Positions 16,659 to 25,843 of a DNA stretch of 64,000 nucleotides are shown piece by piece. The notes under the pieces were generated by a model, which searched no databases, had not been told where the DNA came from, and was given only the letters and a program-made list of their open reading frames with translations. The DNA is from Anaerolineales bacterium (lineage in GTDB: Bacteria > Chloroflexota > Anaerolineae > Anaerolineales > Villigracilaceae). The stretch lies in the NCBI GenBank assembly GCA_030834895.1, contig JAUQXA010000010.1, forward strand, positions 186,001-250,000, read 5' to 3'. The translations under genes were made by a program, and so were the position numbers. Each line of letters opens with the position of its first letter. The first letter of the stretch is position 1.

Positions 16659-17921
16659 TCAATCCTTCCACTCCAATTCAAAGTTTCCGACGAAGACAGT
16701 ATCGCCTTCCTGAACGCCCGCCTCGCGCAGGGCTTTGTCCACACCGAGTCTTTCCATCAGTTTTTGGAAGCGGCGGACGGAACCGTCGTGCTCCCAATAG
16801 GTCATCTTGGCGGAACGTTCGATTGCCACGCCTGTGACGCGCCACCGGTCTTCGTCCTCGCACATGACCTCGAACTGGTTCGGGTCTACTTCGGGCTTGT
16901 ACACGGGGAGGGTCTCCTCCTCGATTTCGGGCGGGAGTTCCATCAATTTTCGGTGCGCCGCGATCAGCAGGTCGCGTGTGCCGCTGCGGGTCATGGCAGA
17001 GACTTCGAGCAGGTCCACCTTTTTCTTTTTGAAGCCAGCTTTGATTTTTTTCAGCCGCTCCTGCGCGTCGGGCTGGTCGAGCTTGTTGAGCGCCACGATC
17101 TGCGGTTTGGTTCCCAGTTTGGGGTCAAAGAGCGACAACTCGTTGTTGATCTGGCTGAAATCTGCCAGCGGGTCTTCGGAGAGTCCGTCGATCATGTGGA
17201 TCAAAACCCGCGTGCGCTGGATGTGACGCAAAAAGTCGTGACCCAAGCCTGCGCCTTCCGCCGCGCCTTCGATCAAGCCGGGGATGTCTGCCAGCACGAC
17301 GGTTGTGTCGTCGTCGATTTTTGCCACGCCGAGATTTGGTTCCAGCGTGGTGAAGGGATAGTCGCCGATCTTGGGCTTGGCATTGGTTAGCGCCGACAGC
17401 AGGGTGGACTTGCCCGCGTTGGGCAAGCCGATGATGCCGATGTCGGCGATGAGTTTCAACTCGAGGCGCAGGAGTTTCTCTTCGTGCGGTTCGCCGCGTT
17501 CCGCTGTGCGCGGAGCCTGATTGCGCGACGTGGCGTAATGCTGGTTGCCGAGTCCGCCGCGACCGCCCTTGCAGATCAGCAACTGTTGACCGGCTGTGGT
17601 CAAGTCGCCGAGCAGGTCGCCTGTTTCCGCGTCATAGACGACGGTGCCGGGCGGGACATAAATCACGAGGTCTTTGCCGTTGCGCCCGGTCATCTGCGAA
17701 CTGCCGCCGTTTTTGCCCGGTTCCGCCGCAAACTTTTCATTCTGCCGAAACGCGGATAAGGTGTTGAGCGTGGCTTTAACTTCGACGATTACATCTCCAC
17801 CCTTACCGCCATCGCCGCCATCGGGTCCGCCCAACGGGACAAATTTCTCACGGCGGAAATGTACCATGCCATCTCCGCCCTTGCCTGATTTTACGTGGAT
17901 GTTTACCTGGTCTATGAACAT
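16659..17921 (-). CDS. obgE: GTPase ObgE/CgtA
   Basis: 420 residues. A glycine-rich Obg fold (1-158; GGDGGKGGDVIVEV), G domain with GLPNAGKSTLL (G1), the DYPFTTLEPNLG switch, DIPGL (G3) and NKLD (G4), and a C-terminal OCT domain (about 345-420; RVTGVAIERSAKMTYWEHDGSVRRF). It acts in 50S ribosome assembly and growth control. It heads a three-gene operon with the anchored protein and dedA. Confidence 0.97.
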   Translation of the reverse strand: MFIDQVNIHVKSGKGGDGMVHFRREKFVPLGGPDGGDGGKGGDVIVEVKATLNTLSAFRQNEKFAAEPGKNGGSSQMTGRNGKDLVIYVPPGTVVYDAETGDLLGDLTTAGQQLLICKGGRGGLGNQHYATSRNQAPRTAERGEPHEEKLLRLELKLIADIGIIGLPNAGKSTLLSALTNAKPKIGDYPFTTLEPNLGVAKIDDDTTVVLADIPGLIEGAAEGAGLGHDFLRHIQRTRVLIHMIDGLSEDPLADFSQINNELSLFDPKLGTKPQIVALNKLDQPDAQERLKKIKAGFKKKKVDLLEVSAMTRSGTRDLLIAAHRKLMELPPEIEEETLPVYKPEVDPNQFEVMCEDEDRWRVTGVAIERSAKMTYWEHDGSVRRFQKLMERLGVDKALREAGVQEGDTVFVGNFELEWKD

Positions 17922-17973
17922 GCGTCCATTATAACGGGTAAAGACTGGGCTATTCTTGAGTGAGCCAAACCAT

Positions 17974-18963
17974 TTATGGGTTTTGCTCCGCGAACAAGGC
18001 TTCCTGACAATATGGGATAAGGTTGGTCATGCTGTGTCCCTTGCCGGGGATCATCTCGAATGTGATCCGACTCTCAAGCCCGTTTTCCTGTGCGAAACTT
18101 TCCATATCCTTTACCCAATTTCGGGCGATTGTAAATCGGTTCTTGCCCTTTTGTCCGGGATAAGGCGGCAACTCCGAGGCGTCATTGAGTCCTACAATCA
18201 CCGTGAGTTGAATCTGGGTTGCGTCCAGCCATTTTTGCTTGTCGGGCGTGATGTTCACGTGGTTGGTTGTGTTTTCATCCCATTCGATGTCTGTCTCGAG
18301 TGCGCCCATGCCAAAGGGCCACGCAACTTCCAATGTGGGCTGGGGATAAGTGGCGGCGGAGGAGATAACAGCCCGCTTAATACGCTCAGGGTGAGTGACC
18401 AGAAATCGTGCTGTAAATTGTCCTCCCGCCGAATGTCCATATAAATAGAATTGCTTTTCAGATAGTTCAAATGTTTCCTGATAGGACTGCGCGAGACGCA
18501 ACAGCCATTCGTCAGCCATGATTCTTCGTCCGAGCAAACCTCGATAACCGCCAAGAGCATGATCGCCTTTGCGGCTGCTGAAGTCCTCCTGGCTGAAAGC
18601 TGGTGCAATGAGAATCAGGTCATGCTTCTCGGCAAATTCAAGCCAGTTGGCGATGTAATAATGAGCGGTTTCCTCGGCGGATTCTTCTTTGGCGGGTGTT
18701 CCATGAATCAACGCCACCAATTGCGTATCTGGCGAAACAGTGGTTGGGACATAAGAGTAAAGACCTCCATAGGTGTCTTTGGCAAAGACGATTTTGCCCA
18801 ATTCGCGCGAAACCGGCGGTTCAGGCAACTGTGCAGAATCGCAGGCTGTTAGCAGAATCAATGTTGCCAGGAAAACAAGACCCATCCACAGGGCGGTGAT
18901 TTTTCCCGGTTCATGAAGATAATGTCTCATACGTTTGATCTTTTGGTACTTCTTGTTTTCCAT
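17974..18963 (-). CDS. lipoprotein alpha/beta-hydrolase (esterase)
   Basis: 329 residues. N-terminal signal with lipobox LLTAC (Cys at about 41) preceded by a hydrophobic stretch, so it is a surface lipoprotein. The hydrolase fold shows the oxyanion region LVALIHGTPA, nucleophile motif YGHSAGG, and a C-terminal catalytic His in PGKGHSM. It resembles poly(3-hydroxyalkanoate)/feruloyl esterase-type alpha/beta hydrolases. Its ATG abuts the stop of the HD-GYP gene with no gap. Substrate not identifiable. Confidence 0.8.
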   Translation of the reverse strand: MENKKYQKIKRMRHYLHEPGKITALWMGLVFLATLILLTACDSAQLPEPPVSRELGKIVFAKDTYGGLYSYVPTTVSPDTQLVALIHGTPAKEESAEETAHYYIANWLEFAEKHDLILIAPAFSQEDFSSRKGDHALGGYRGLLGRRIMADEWLLRLAQSYQETFELSEKQFYLYGHSAGGQFTARFLVTHPERIKRAVISSAATYPQPTLEVAWPFGMGALETDIEWDENTTNHVNITPDKQKWLDATQIQLTVIVGLNDASELPPYPGQKGKNRFTIARNWVKDMESFAQENGLESRITFEMIPGKGHSMTNLIPYCQEALFAEQNP

Positions 18964-20091
18964 TTACTCTCTCATTATTTCAAGAAACGCATCCACCACC
19001 TGCGGACAAAAATGCCCGCCTGATTGTTCCTGGATGTGCGCCAAGGCCTTTTCCCTGCTCCAGGCTTTGCGGTAAGGACGGTCGGTTGTAAGGGCGTCGT
19101 AGACGTCCACCACGGCAAACAACCGCGCAGATAGGGGAATCTCTTCACCTTTCAATCCACGCGGGTAACCCGTTCCGTCCCATTTTTCATGATGACAATA
19201 GGGGATGTCCATGGCGGGAGCAAGGTAATCGATCTGAGAAAGAAGCCTGTAGGCTTTTTCGGGATGGGTTTTCATGATTTCCTGTTCGTCGGCAGTCAGC
19301 ACGTCGGGTTTCTGCAAAATCGCGTCCGGGATGGCCATCTTCCCGATGTCGTGCAGCAAGGCGCCCCTGCGAATGTGACCCAACTCATCGTCGGAGATGT
19401 CCATCCTGGCGGCGAGGGCAACCGTCAGTTCCGCCACACGGTTGGTATGTTCGTCTGTAACATGGTCGCGCATGTCCAGCACCTGCGACCAGCCCTTCAG
19501 CGTCGAATCATACGCCTGGCTTAGTTCTGCAAGGGCCTGCTGGGCCTTTTTGTACAATTGGGCATTGGCAACTGCAAGCGATACCTGGAAGGATAGGATG
19601 TGGCACAGGTCCATCTCGCTCTTTGTGAACTGGCGGACTTTCTCCGTTGTGCCGACGATGAAGACACCGGTCACAATTTCCTTCAACATTAGTGGGAAAT
19701 AGAGGATGGACACAAGATGGCGCGAGTCAACCACCATTTTTTCGGCGGGGGAGAGCAAAGCGCTTCTCGCGTCATCAAGATAGACGGGTTTTTTTGTCGA
19801 AACAACCCTCTCGATATGCGGGTGATCGCAGAGTTGCGCAAGGCGAAGTTCATTCGGGAATTGAGGGGTCAAAGGCGGAGTCGTTGCTCCCAGATACAGC
19901 AAATTGTTTTCGAGGGTGTAAATTGCGCCGCTCTCAAAGCCGAGCAGGTCGGCGGCGCTTTCGATTGCGATCTGCAAAACCTCCGTCAGGTCGAGAGTGG
20001 ACGCCAGCGAACTACTGACCTTCAACAAAGTCCACAGTTCTTTTGCGGGCGTTTGCGCTGTCAGGTTTTCATATGTTATGGATTGTTCCAT
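18964..20091 (-). CDS. GAF-HD-GYP protein, probable c-di-GMP phosphodiesterase
   Basis: 375 residues. GAF sensor domain roughly 25-175, short helix, HD-GYP domain 200-375 with HDIGK at 247-251, the HHE triad at 300-302 and GTGYP at 306-310, and a VVDVYDALTTDRPYR block. The key metal ligands and the GYP motif are intact, so hydrolysis of cyclic di-GMP (or a related dinucleotide) is expected. No transmembrane segment, hence a cytoplasmic sensor. Stop codon directly precedes the esterase start. Confidence 0.9.
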   Translation of the reverse strand: MEQSITYENLTAQTPAKELWTLLKVSSSLASTLDLTEVLQIAIESAADLLGFESGAIYTLENNLLYLGATTPPLTPQFPNELRLAQLCDHPHIERVVSTKKPVYLDDARSALLSPAEKMVVDSRHLVSILYFPLMLKEIVTGVFIVGTTEKVRQFTKSEMDLCHILSFQVSLAVANAQLYKKAQQALAELSQAYDSTLKGWSQVLDMRDHVTDEHTNRVAELTVALAARMDISDDELGHIRRGALLHDIGKMAIPDAILQKPDVLTADEQEIMKTHPEKAYRLLSQIDYLAPAMDIPYCHHEKWDGTGYPRGLKGEEIPLSARLFAVVDVYDALTTDRPYRKAWSREKALAHIQEQSGGHFCPQVVDAFLEIMRE

Positions 20092-20118
20092 ATTGCGCCT
20101 CTTGTATATCTTGCGCCG

Positions 20119-20868
20119 TCAGCCTGTTTTTCTTTGTGACATGAAGCCTGTCCGAAGCCCAACCTCCCAATCGACACGTCCGTTTCTACGGGCCTGTTCA
20201 GCCGCTTTTTGATACTCGTAAGTTAACGCAATCATTTCCACCCGCCAGTGATTGTTATTATATTCCATGATTGTATATCGGGTATGAGGCGAACCAGTCT
20301 CCATTACGTGATATTCCGGGGAGATATCATCATAGGCGGGGAGTCCCACACTGCCTGGGTTGACGATCAGAGTTCCTGATACCTCAACCACTCTTGGGAT
20401 GTGGGTGTGCCCGCAAAGGATGATTGGAGACTTTGCTTTGCCGAGTCGTTCTGCGATTTCGCCCTGTGTTGCCAGCCTCGCCCTGCCGCGTTCGACTGTT
20501 TCCAGAAGATAAGTTGAATCGCTCCCCGGCGTGCCGTGAATCAATAGAAAGTTTTCCAGTTCCACGCTGACTGGCAATGAATTGAGCCAGTTCAATTCAT
20601 CACGATTCAACTTCTGAAAGGCATAACTGTCGGAAGCGCCATGTTTCTTTGGATCCTGATCCGTCAGTTGACGTTCATGGTTCCCCTTGACATGAACCCA
20701 ATCCTGTTTCATCAGGTATTCAATGGTCTCTTTCGGCCAAAGTGGGCCTGACACATGGTCGCCTAGGTTGACGATGCAATCCACCCCTCTCGTTTGGATG
20801 TCTTTCGTCACTTTTTCGAGGGCGGGCAAGTTTCCGTGAATGTCTGAGAGAACGGCTATCTTTTGCAT
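20119..20868 (-). CDS. calcineurin-like metallophosphoesterase
   Basis: 249 residues. All five metal motifs are present: SDIHGNLPAL (9-18), NLGDHVSGP, VKGNHERQL, LLIHGTPGS and CGHTHIPR. Single-domain YfcE/MJ0936-type phosphodiesterase; substrates in the family include model bis-pNPP and cyclic nucleotides, so the true substrate is open. Seventeen bases separate it from the GNAT gene and 27 from the HD-GYP gene, consistent with one operon. Confidence 0.9.
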   Translation of the reverse strand: MQKIAVLSDIHGNLPALEKVTKDIQTRGVDCIVNLGDHVSGPLWPKETIEYLMKQDWVHVKGNHERQLTDQDPKKHGASDSYAFQKLNRDELNWLNSLPVSVELENFLLIHGTPGSDSTYLLETVERGRARLATQGEIAERLGKAKSPIILCGHTHIPRVVEVSGTLIVNPGSVGLPAYDDISPEYHVMETGSPHTRYTIMEYNNNHWRVEMIALTYEYQKAAEQARRNGRVDWEVGLRTGFMSQRKTG

Positions 20869-20885
20869 GGAGTAGTCGTTCTTTT

Positions 20886-21311
20886 CTAAAGGTGTTTGGT
20901 GAAAAAATAGCGTTGATGTCCGGGAGGAAAATCCCGCAGTTCGCCAAATACTTGATAGCCATGTTGTTTATAGAATTCCGGCGCCTGGAAACTGAATGTA
21001 TCCAAGTATACATTCTTCGCGCCATGCTGACGGGCTTCCTCTTCCGCACGCGTCAAAAGCCTGTGACCATACCCCAGCCCACGGAGCTCGTCCTCTATCC
21101 ACAACAAGTCTACGTAAAGCCATTCCCAATAAACCTCGCACAATATGCCTCCTGCGATTTCCCCATCGGCCGCGCGAAGGACGTAACACAGATGTTGAAA
21201 TTTGTTTTCACCCGCACACTGTCTGTTGTAGGCACTAAGTCCCCGGCCAATAATGCCCCATGCAGATTCCTCGGGATCCTCCACGTATTCGATCTGATAT
21301 TCCTGTTCCAT
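20886..21311 (-). CDS. GNAT-family N-acetyltransferase
   Basis: 141 residues. Acetyl-CoA binding signature ELRGLGYGHRLLTRAEEEAR at about 75-94 and the C-terminal APEFYKQHGYQVFGEL block are typical GNAT features. The N-terminal half (GGILCEVYWEWLYVDLLWI) gives the core sheet. Acceptor unknown. It is in the operon with the metallophosphoesterase. Confidence 0.88.
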   Translation of the reverse strand: MEQEYQIEYVEDPEESAWGIIGRGLSAYNRQCAGENKFQHLCYVLRAADGEIAGGILCEVYWEWLYVDLLWIEDELRGLGYGHRLLTRAEEEARQHGAKNVYLDTFSFQAPEFYKQHGYQVFGELRDFPPGHQRYFFTKHL

Positions 21312-21341
21312 GTGATTATGTTCCTTTTCTGAGAATTGAGT

Positions 21342-21839
21342 TCACTTCGGCAATGACCGAATCGAGAATGACATGTGAATTTGTAAAAACCGCCAGTGAT
21401 TTTCCTGCTTCATAAGGACGGCAGTCACCCGCAGCGGCTTGATGCGCGAGTCATCTATCGACGACTGGTGTACACTCCCCATCATTTCCTGCTTATCCCC
21501 AAGGAACTCTTCCGTTTCGTCATCGGTTGTAATGGCGGCGGAAGTTGACAGCCAGGCTAAATCGTCGCGGACGGTGATCCGCGCTTTCTCCTCGTCGAGC
21601 TGAACTGAACCCCAGTATTCCCAATCTGCCCTGAACAGATCCCGTACCGCTTCCCGTCCCAGTCGCCAGGTGCCACGGCCGGGAAACATCCCGCCGATAC
21701 CAATGAATTCCAGGTTTTCATCCTCAGCGAAGAGACGCATGAAATCATCCAGCGCGGATAGGTCTCGTATTGCGTAGCCTTTGTTGAAAGCAGATGTCAG
21801 CCGGCGTATTTCTTCAATCGATTCGGAATTTTCTGTCAT
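21342..21839 (-). CDS. SnoaL/NTF2-like protein (DUF4440-like)
   Basis: 165 residues with an NTF2-like cone fold pattern: an N-terminal helix carrying AFNKGYAIRDLSALDDFM, LGREAVRDLFRADWEYWGSV and a C-terminal sheet RVTAVLMKQENHWRFLQIHMSFS. Such proteins bind small ligands or act as ketosteroid-isomerase-like enzymes; no catalytic residue can be assigned by eye. It is the first gene of the signalling/hydrolase operon (30 bases before the GNAT gene). Confidence 0.78.
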   Translation of the reverse strand: MTENSESIEEIRRLTSAFNKGYAIRDLSALDDFMRLFAEDENLEFIGIGGMFPGRGTWRLGREAVRDLFRADWEYWGSVQLDEEKARITVRDDLAWLSTSAAITTDDETEEFLGDKQEMMGSVHQSSIDDSRIKPLRVTAVLMKQENHWRFLQIHMSFSIRSLPK

Positions 21840-21933
21840 TGGATTTACTCCGTTTTTTCATGATGACAAAGGCGGGATAGTATGTAGATAATCCACACAG
21901 AACGAGCCGCACTTTTCCAAATGCCAAGTCTCT

Positions 21934-22491
21934 TCAACGTCGATTTTCTTGTTCAATTGGCTTGAGTTCCCTCATCTTTATTCGATTGTAACGTTGGAGC
22001 ATCACTGGATAGCCATTCAACAATATGTTGAAAAGGAGGAGCCATGCGGCCGCGTCAAACCAGCCTCGGATGAAGGCATAACCGATGGGCAAGAGGATCA
22101 CGAGGAATATTACCGCGTGCGACGTTTCAGCTTTGCGCATTTCATGCGTCAGGTGCTCAAGTGCTTCTGCGGTTTTCTCTGTTGAAAATCGAAGGGTGGG
22201 ACTGAATATTGTCAGAGGTCCGCGGCGGACTATCTTTTTGAAAAGGCGAATACCCAATCTTTCGTAAAGGTGTCCCGACTGTTCAAAAGGCTTTATCTCA
22301 TAATATACCGGGGAGAAGGGTGGGAAATCCACAACTTGCCCCATCAGTACAATCCACGACATGACAAGCCAGTTGACGAGGAAGGCGGCTATGGGACTGC
22401 GAAATGAAAATGAAATAACCGTCCAGACGATCAGCGCCGCGGCTGCCCCTGTGATTACAACGAGTGACAGGATTTTCTTCAAATCGACCAT
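21934..22491 (-). CDS. membrane protein, CrtO-acyltransferase-like
   Basis: 185 residues from ATG 22491 (AAAAGG upstream; Met codons further upstream are possible). Three to four membrane helices surround a cytoplasmic segment with HLYERLGIRLFKKIVRRGP and THEMRKAETSH. The C-terminal NILLNGYPVMLQRYNRIKMRE resembles the end of the glycosyl-diaponeurosporenoate acyltransferase (CrtO) family of small membrane acyltransferases, but no carotenoid genes are nearby. Assignment is by motif resemblance only. Confidence 0.5.
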   Translation of the reverse strand: MVDLKKILSLVVITGAAAALIVWTVISFSFRSPIAAFLVNWLVMSWIVLMGQVVDFPPFSPVYYEIKPFEQSGHLYERLGIRLFKKIVRRGPLTIFSPTLRFSTEKTAEALEHLTHEMRKAETSHAVIFLVILLPIGYAFIRGWFDAAAWLLLFNILLNGYPVMLQRYNRIKMRELKPIEQENRR

Positions 22492-22675
22492 GTCCGAAGA
22501 CCTTTTGCCTCCGAGTACAACTTTTAATGGGACAAGCATACAGCCGAATTTCAAATCATGCAAGCTCCCGCCTATTTTTGCGCGGGAAAACTGTCATGCC
22601 ATTAAAACGAATATTTCATACGTTGCGGGGATAATCAAGTCATATCTATTGGCTGAAACCTTACCGAGGCAATTC

Positions 22676-23812
22676 ATGGATAAACCCTTTACCATCCTTG
22701 TGATCGATGACGAACCGTCTATCCGCATGGGGCTTGCCGCCACCATCCGGCGGCATGGCTACGATGTCGTTACGGCCATCAACGGCGATGACGGATTCTT
22801 CAAGGCCAGGCAGTTCCTGCCCGACCTGATCATCTCGGACGTGATGATGCCCAACCTCAATGGTTTCGAGATGAAAAAACAAATGAGCGCGGACCCCCTG
22901 CTGGCTTCCATTCCGTTCATTTTTCTCACCGCCCGCACGGCCACGCAGGATCGGGTGGCTGGTATACGCGAAGGCGCGGACGATTACGTCACCAAGCCTT
23001 TCGTCACCGAGGAGCTGATGGCGCGTGTCGAGGCGGTGTTGCGACGCGTCAAGACCGAACAGGAACGCGGACGCGAACAGGCAAGGCAGGCCGCGCAGGA
23101 GGAAATGGCAAAGCTTCGCCAGGAGGTCCTGAAGAATTTCAGTCACGAACTGCGCACGCCGCTGGGTAACATCATGATGTCACTCGACATGATGGTGGGC
23201 AATAAGTTCAAGTCAATGGAAGAACAGCAGGAATTCCTGCGTATTGCTCATTCCAGCGCCGACCGGCTCGAATCACTGGTAGCGGATATCATCCTCCTCT
23301 CGGATATCGACCAGAACCATCTGAACCTGACGCGCCAGATAATCGATGTGGAGCATCACATTTTGACCCCCATCAAAAGGCGACTGGGGCGTTATAGCGA
23401 AAAGCGCTTGAATTTTATTCACGATGTCGTGGGGGCGGGAATTATCAAGGCTCCGCGCCGCGAGTTTACCCAGTCCCTGGTACATTTGGTTGATAACGCC
23501 TTCAAGTTCAGCCCCGAAGAGGGGATGGTGAAAATGACTGTCGAACCTGGCGCGAACGGCGGCGCAAAGATCACATTATGGGATGACGGAATTGGAATTC
23601 CCCCCGACTTGCGCGAAAAGGTCTTTGAACGTTTCTACCAGATCAGCCAGGGCGATGGGAGGGAATTCCAAGGCCTTGGCGTCGGGCTGACTCTGTCCCG
23701 CGCCGTGTTCTCCGGTCTGGGCGGTGAAGTGAAGATTCTGGATTCAGAATCTGGTTGCCACGTGCTGGCTGCCTTCCCCGATTTGCGGTCGGAAGACATT
23801 TCCTATGGATGA
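22676..23812 (+). CDS. receiver-histidine kinase hybrid
   Basis: 378 residues from ATG 22676 (GAGG seven bases upstream; a longer reading overlaps the divergent gene and is rejected). Order is REC domain (phospho-acceptor Asp in DLIISDVMMPNLNG, switch Thr in FLTARTA, Lys in TKPF), a short coiled helix, HisKA with NFSHELRTPLGN, and HATPase_c with VDNAFKFSP, WDDGIGIP and GLGVGLTL. With the receiver in front it probably responds to another kinase or connects modules. It shares an 8-base overlap with the next kinase gene. Confidence 0.92.
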   Translation: MDKPFTILVIDDEPSIRMGLAATIRRHGYDVVTAINGDDGFFKARQFLPDLIISDVMMPNLNGFEMKKQMSADPLLASIPFIFLTARTATQDRVAGIREGADDYVTKPFVTEELMARVEAVLRRVKTEQERGREQARQAAQEEMAKLRQEVLKNFSHELRTPLGNIMMSLDMMVGNKFKSMEEQQEFLRIAHSSADRLESLVADIILLSDIDQNHLNLTRQIIDVEHHILTPIKRRLGRYSEKRLNFIHDVVGAGIIKAPRREFTQSLVHLVDNAFKFSPEEGMVKMTVEPGANGGAKITLWDDGIGIPPDLREKVFERFYQISQGDGREFQGLGVGLTLSRAVFSGLGGEVKILDSESGCHVLAAFPDLRSEDISYG

Positions 23813-25739
23813 GAAAACCATTCCCCTGGGCAAACTTCCCGTGGACATCAAGGTGCAGGTCAGCGGGAAAAATCAACTGCGGGCGGACCTTGACTATCGG
23901 GCCTTGTTCGAGCAGACAGGGGAATGTGTGTTCATTATCGGACTGGATTTCAAGTTCGTCTCCGCCAACCAACGGGCATTGCAATTGCTGGGGTATGAAG
24001 AAAGTCAATTGGTAGGGCTGCCCGTTGAAGCGATCATGACTCTGGAAGATTCACAGGAACGTGAGTCCCTTCTTGAGAGGCATCTGACTTCGTCTGAATA
24101 CACATTAAGAAAAAAAGACGGTTCCATGCTTCCCGTCGAGCTGAGCATAACGGTCGTGCACAATATTTCCGGGCGGCCCGCTTACGTTCAACTTTTAGCG
24201 CGGGATATTTCGGAGCGCAGGCAATCTGAGTCCAATCTGAAACGGCACATGCGCGCGCTTTCAGTGATCGGCGAAGTGACGGCGGGGTTGTTCCGCTCCT
24301 CCAACCTGGAGACGAAATTCCCCGAAGTGCTAGAATCGCTGGGCTATGCGGTGGACCTGTTCTGTTGTGCGCTGGTCAACATCCATGGGACTTCCGTAAA
24401 AATACAGGCTCAGTGGATAAGTTTCGACATCGCGGGCTTTGACCTTGCCTCCACGCTTGCGCCTTTTCTTGATTCGATATCCAGGAATCCGGAACATGTG
24501 TTTTCGGTGAAAGATATAAAAACCGATAATGAAACCGCGCCGCTTGCTTCGATCCTTGTGATTCCCGTGCAGGGGATGTTGGGTTCCTGGGGTTCGTTGG
24601 TCTTGTTCGATAAGCAGAATCAATTATCCTGGCTAAGGACTGAGTTCGACATTGTTCAAACCACGGCCAATTTGATTGGCGCGGCGTTGGAACGTCTTCA
24701 TTATGAAAAGACCATCCGCCTGAGTGAAACGCGCAACCGCGTCCTTGTGGATGCCCTGCCCGATTTGTTGCTCCGCACCGACCTCACCGGGCAGATCCTT
24801 GATTACAGCGCGCATCCAAGTCATCCGCTTTACCTGCCGCGCGAATCGGTGATTGGGAGGAATCTTTTCGAACTGTGGCCGTCGGATGTGGCGCGCATGG
24901 TCATCGAGCCGGAGACGCAGGAGTCCTTTGTCGCGTCACACTGGGTTTATGGCTTCAGCCTGCCGCAGCACGAGCAGGTGTTTGAAGCCCGTCTGCACCC
25001 CATCAGCACGGAGGAAGCCTTGATCATCGTCCGCGACATTACCGAACAGGCGCGCCTCGACCAGATGAAATCCGATTTTATAAATCGCGCTTCGCACGAG
25101 TTACGCACCCCTTTGACCTCTGCCATGTTGATGGCTGAATTGTTGCAACATGGCGGCACGGAGGAGGAAAGGACTGAATATTTGGATGCCCTGATGCGCG
25201 AGTTGAATCGTCAAAAGGAACTGGTGGATCAGTTGCTGTTGGCGGGTCGTCTGGAAAGCGGCAGGATGAAAATCGACGCGGTCCCGATGAATTTGATTCC
25301 CGTGCTACGGGAGGCGACGCGGGCGGTAAAGGTGATGGGAGACAGGCGAAAGATTTCCGTCAAATTGGAGGGCAAACACGAAGCCATCAATGTTCTTGGC
25401 GATGTGGGCGGACTTTCACAGGTGTTCATCAATCTCATCAACAATGCCGTCAAATTCTCCCCTGATGGGAAGTCTGTTGAGGTGGTGGCAAACCAAAGGG
25501 AAGGCATGGCAATCGTCTCGATCACCGATCACGGGCTTGGTATTCCGCCCGAGGCTCTTCCACACCTGTTTGAGAGATTCTATCGCGCCAAAAATGTAAC
25601 TGTCGCCGAGATCCCTGGCAGCGGAGTAGGGCTTTACATCGTCAAATCCATTGTGGATGAACTCGGCGGGAGGATCGAAGTCAAAAGCGAATTGAATCAA
25701 GGCACCACATTCACTGTTTCACTCAGATTGTCGGATTGA
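23805..25739 (+). CDS. PAS/GAF sensor histidine kinase
   Basis: 644 residues, start overlapping the previous stop by eight bases. Domains in order: PAS (about 25-145), GAF-like (150-300), second PAS (310-415), HisKA with NRASHELRTPLTS (His near 430) and HATPase_c with INNAVKFSPDG, ITDHGLGIPP and GSGVGLYIV. It has no membrane helix, so it senses an intracellular cue. A dedicated DNA-binding response regulator is not adjacent; the receiver of the upstream kinase is the only linked receiver. A terminator follows at 25760. Confidence 0.92.
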   Translation: MDEKTIPLGKLPVDIKVQVSGKNQLRADLDYRALFEQTGECVFIIGLDFKFVSANQRALQLLGYEESQLVGLPVEAIMTLEDSQERESLLERHLTSSEYTLRKKDGSMLPVELSITVVHNISGRPAYVQLLARDISERRQSESNLKRHMRALSVIGEVTAGLFRSSNLETKFPEVLESLGYAVDLFCCALVNIHGTSVKIQAQWISFDIAGFDLASTLAPFLDSISRNPEHVFSVKDIKTDNETAPLASILVIPVQGMLGSWGSLVLFDKQNQLSWLRTEFDIVQTTANLIGAALERLHYEKTIRLSETRNRVLVDALPDLLLRTDLTGQILDYSAHPSHPLYLPRESVIGRNLFELWPSDVARMVIEPETQESFVASHWVYGFSLPQHEQVFEARLHPISTEEALIIVRDITEQARLDQMKSDFINRASHELRTPLTSAMLMAELLQHGGTEEERTEYLDALMRELNRQKELVDQLLLAGRLESGRMKIDAVPMNLIPVLREATRAVKVMGDRRKISVKLEGKHEAINVLGDVGGLSQVFINLINNAVKFSPDGKSVEVVANQREGMAIVSITDHGLGIPPEALPHLFERFYRAKNVTVAEIPGSGVGLYIVKSIVDELGGRIEVKSELNQGTTFTVSLRLSD

Positions 25740-25759
25740 ATCATTTATGTTGGGTATCA

Positions 25760-25798
25760 CCGTCCCGAAGGTTGTCGTGGAAACCTTCGGGACGGTTT
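25760..25798 (+). terminator. terminator of the kinase operon
   Basis: 14-bp stem CCGTCCCGAAGGTT (25760-25773) with AACCTTCGGGACGG (25782-25795) followed by TTT. Confidence 0.8.
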
Positions 25799-25843
25799 AT
25801 GTAAAAACGAATATGCTATACTTTGCATACCAAAGGAAAAAAC

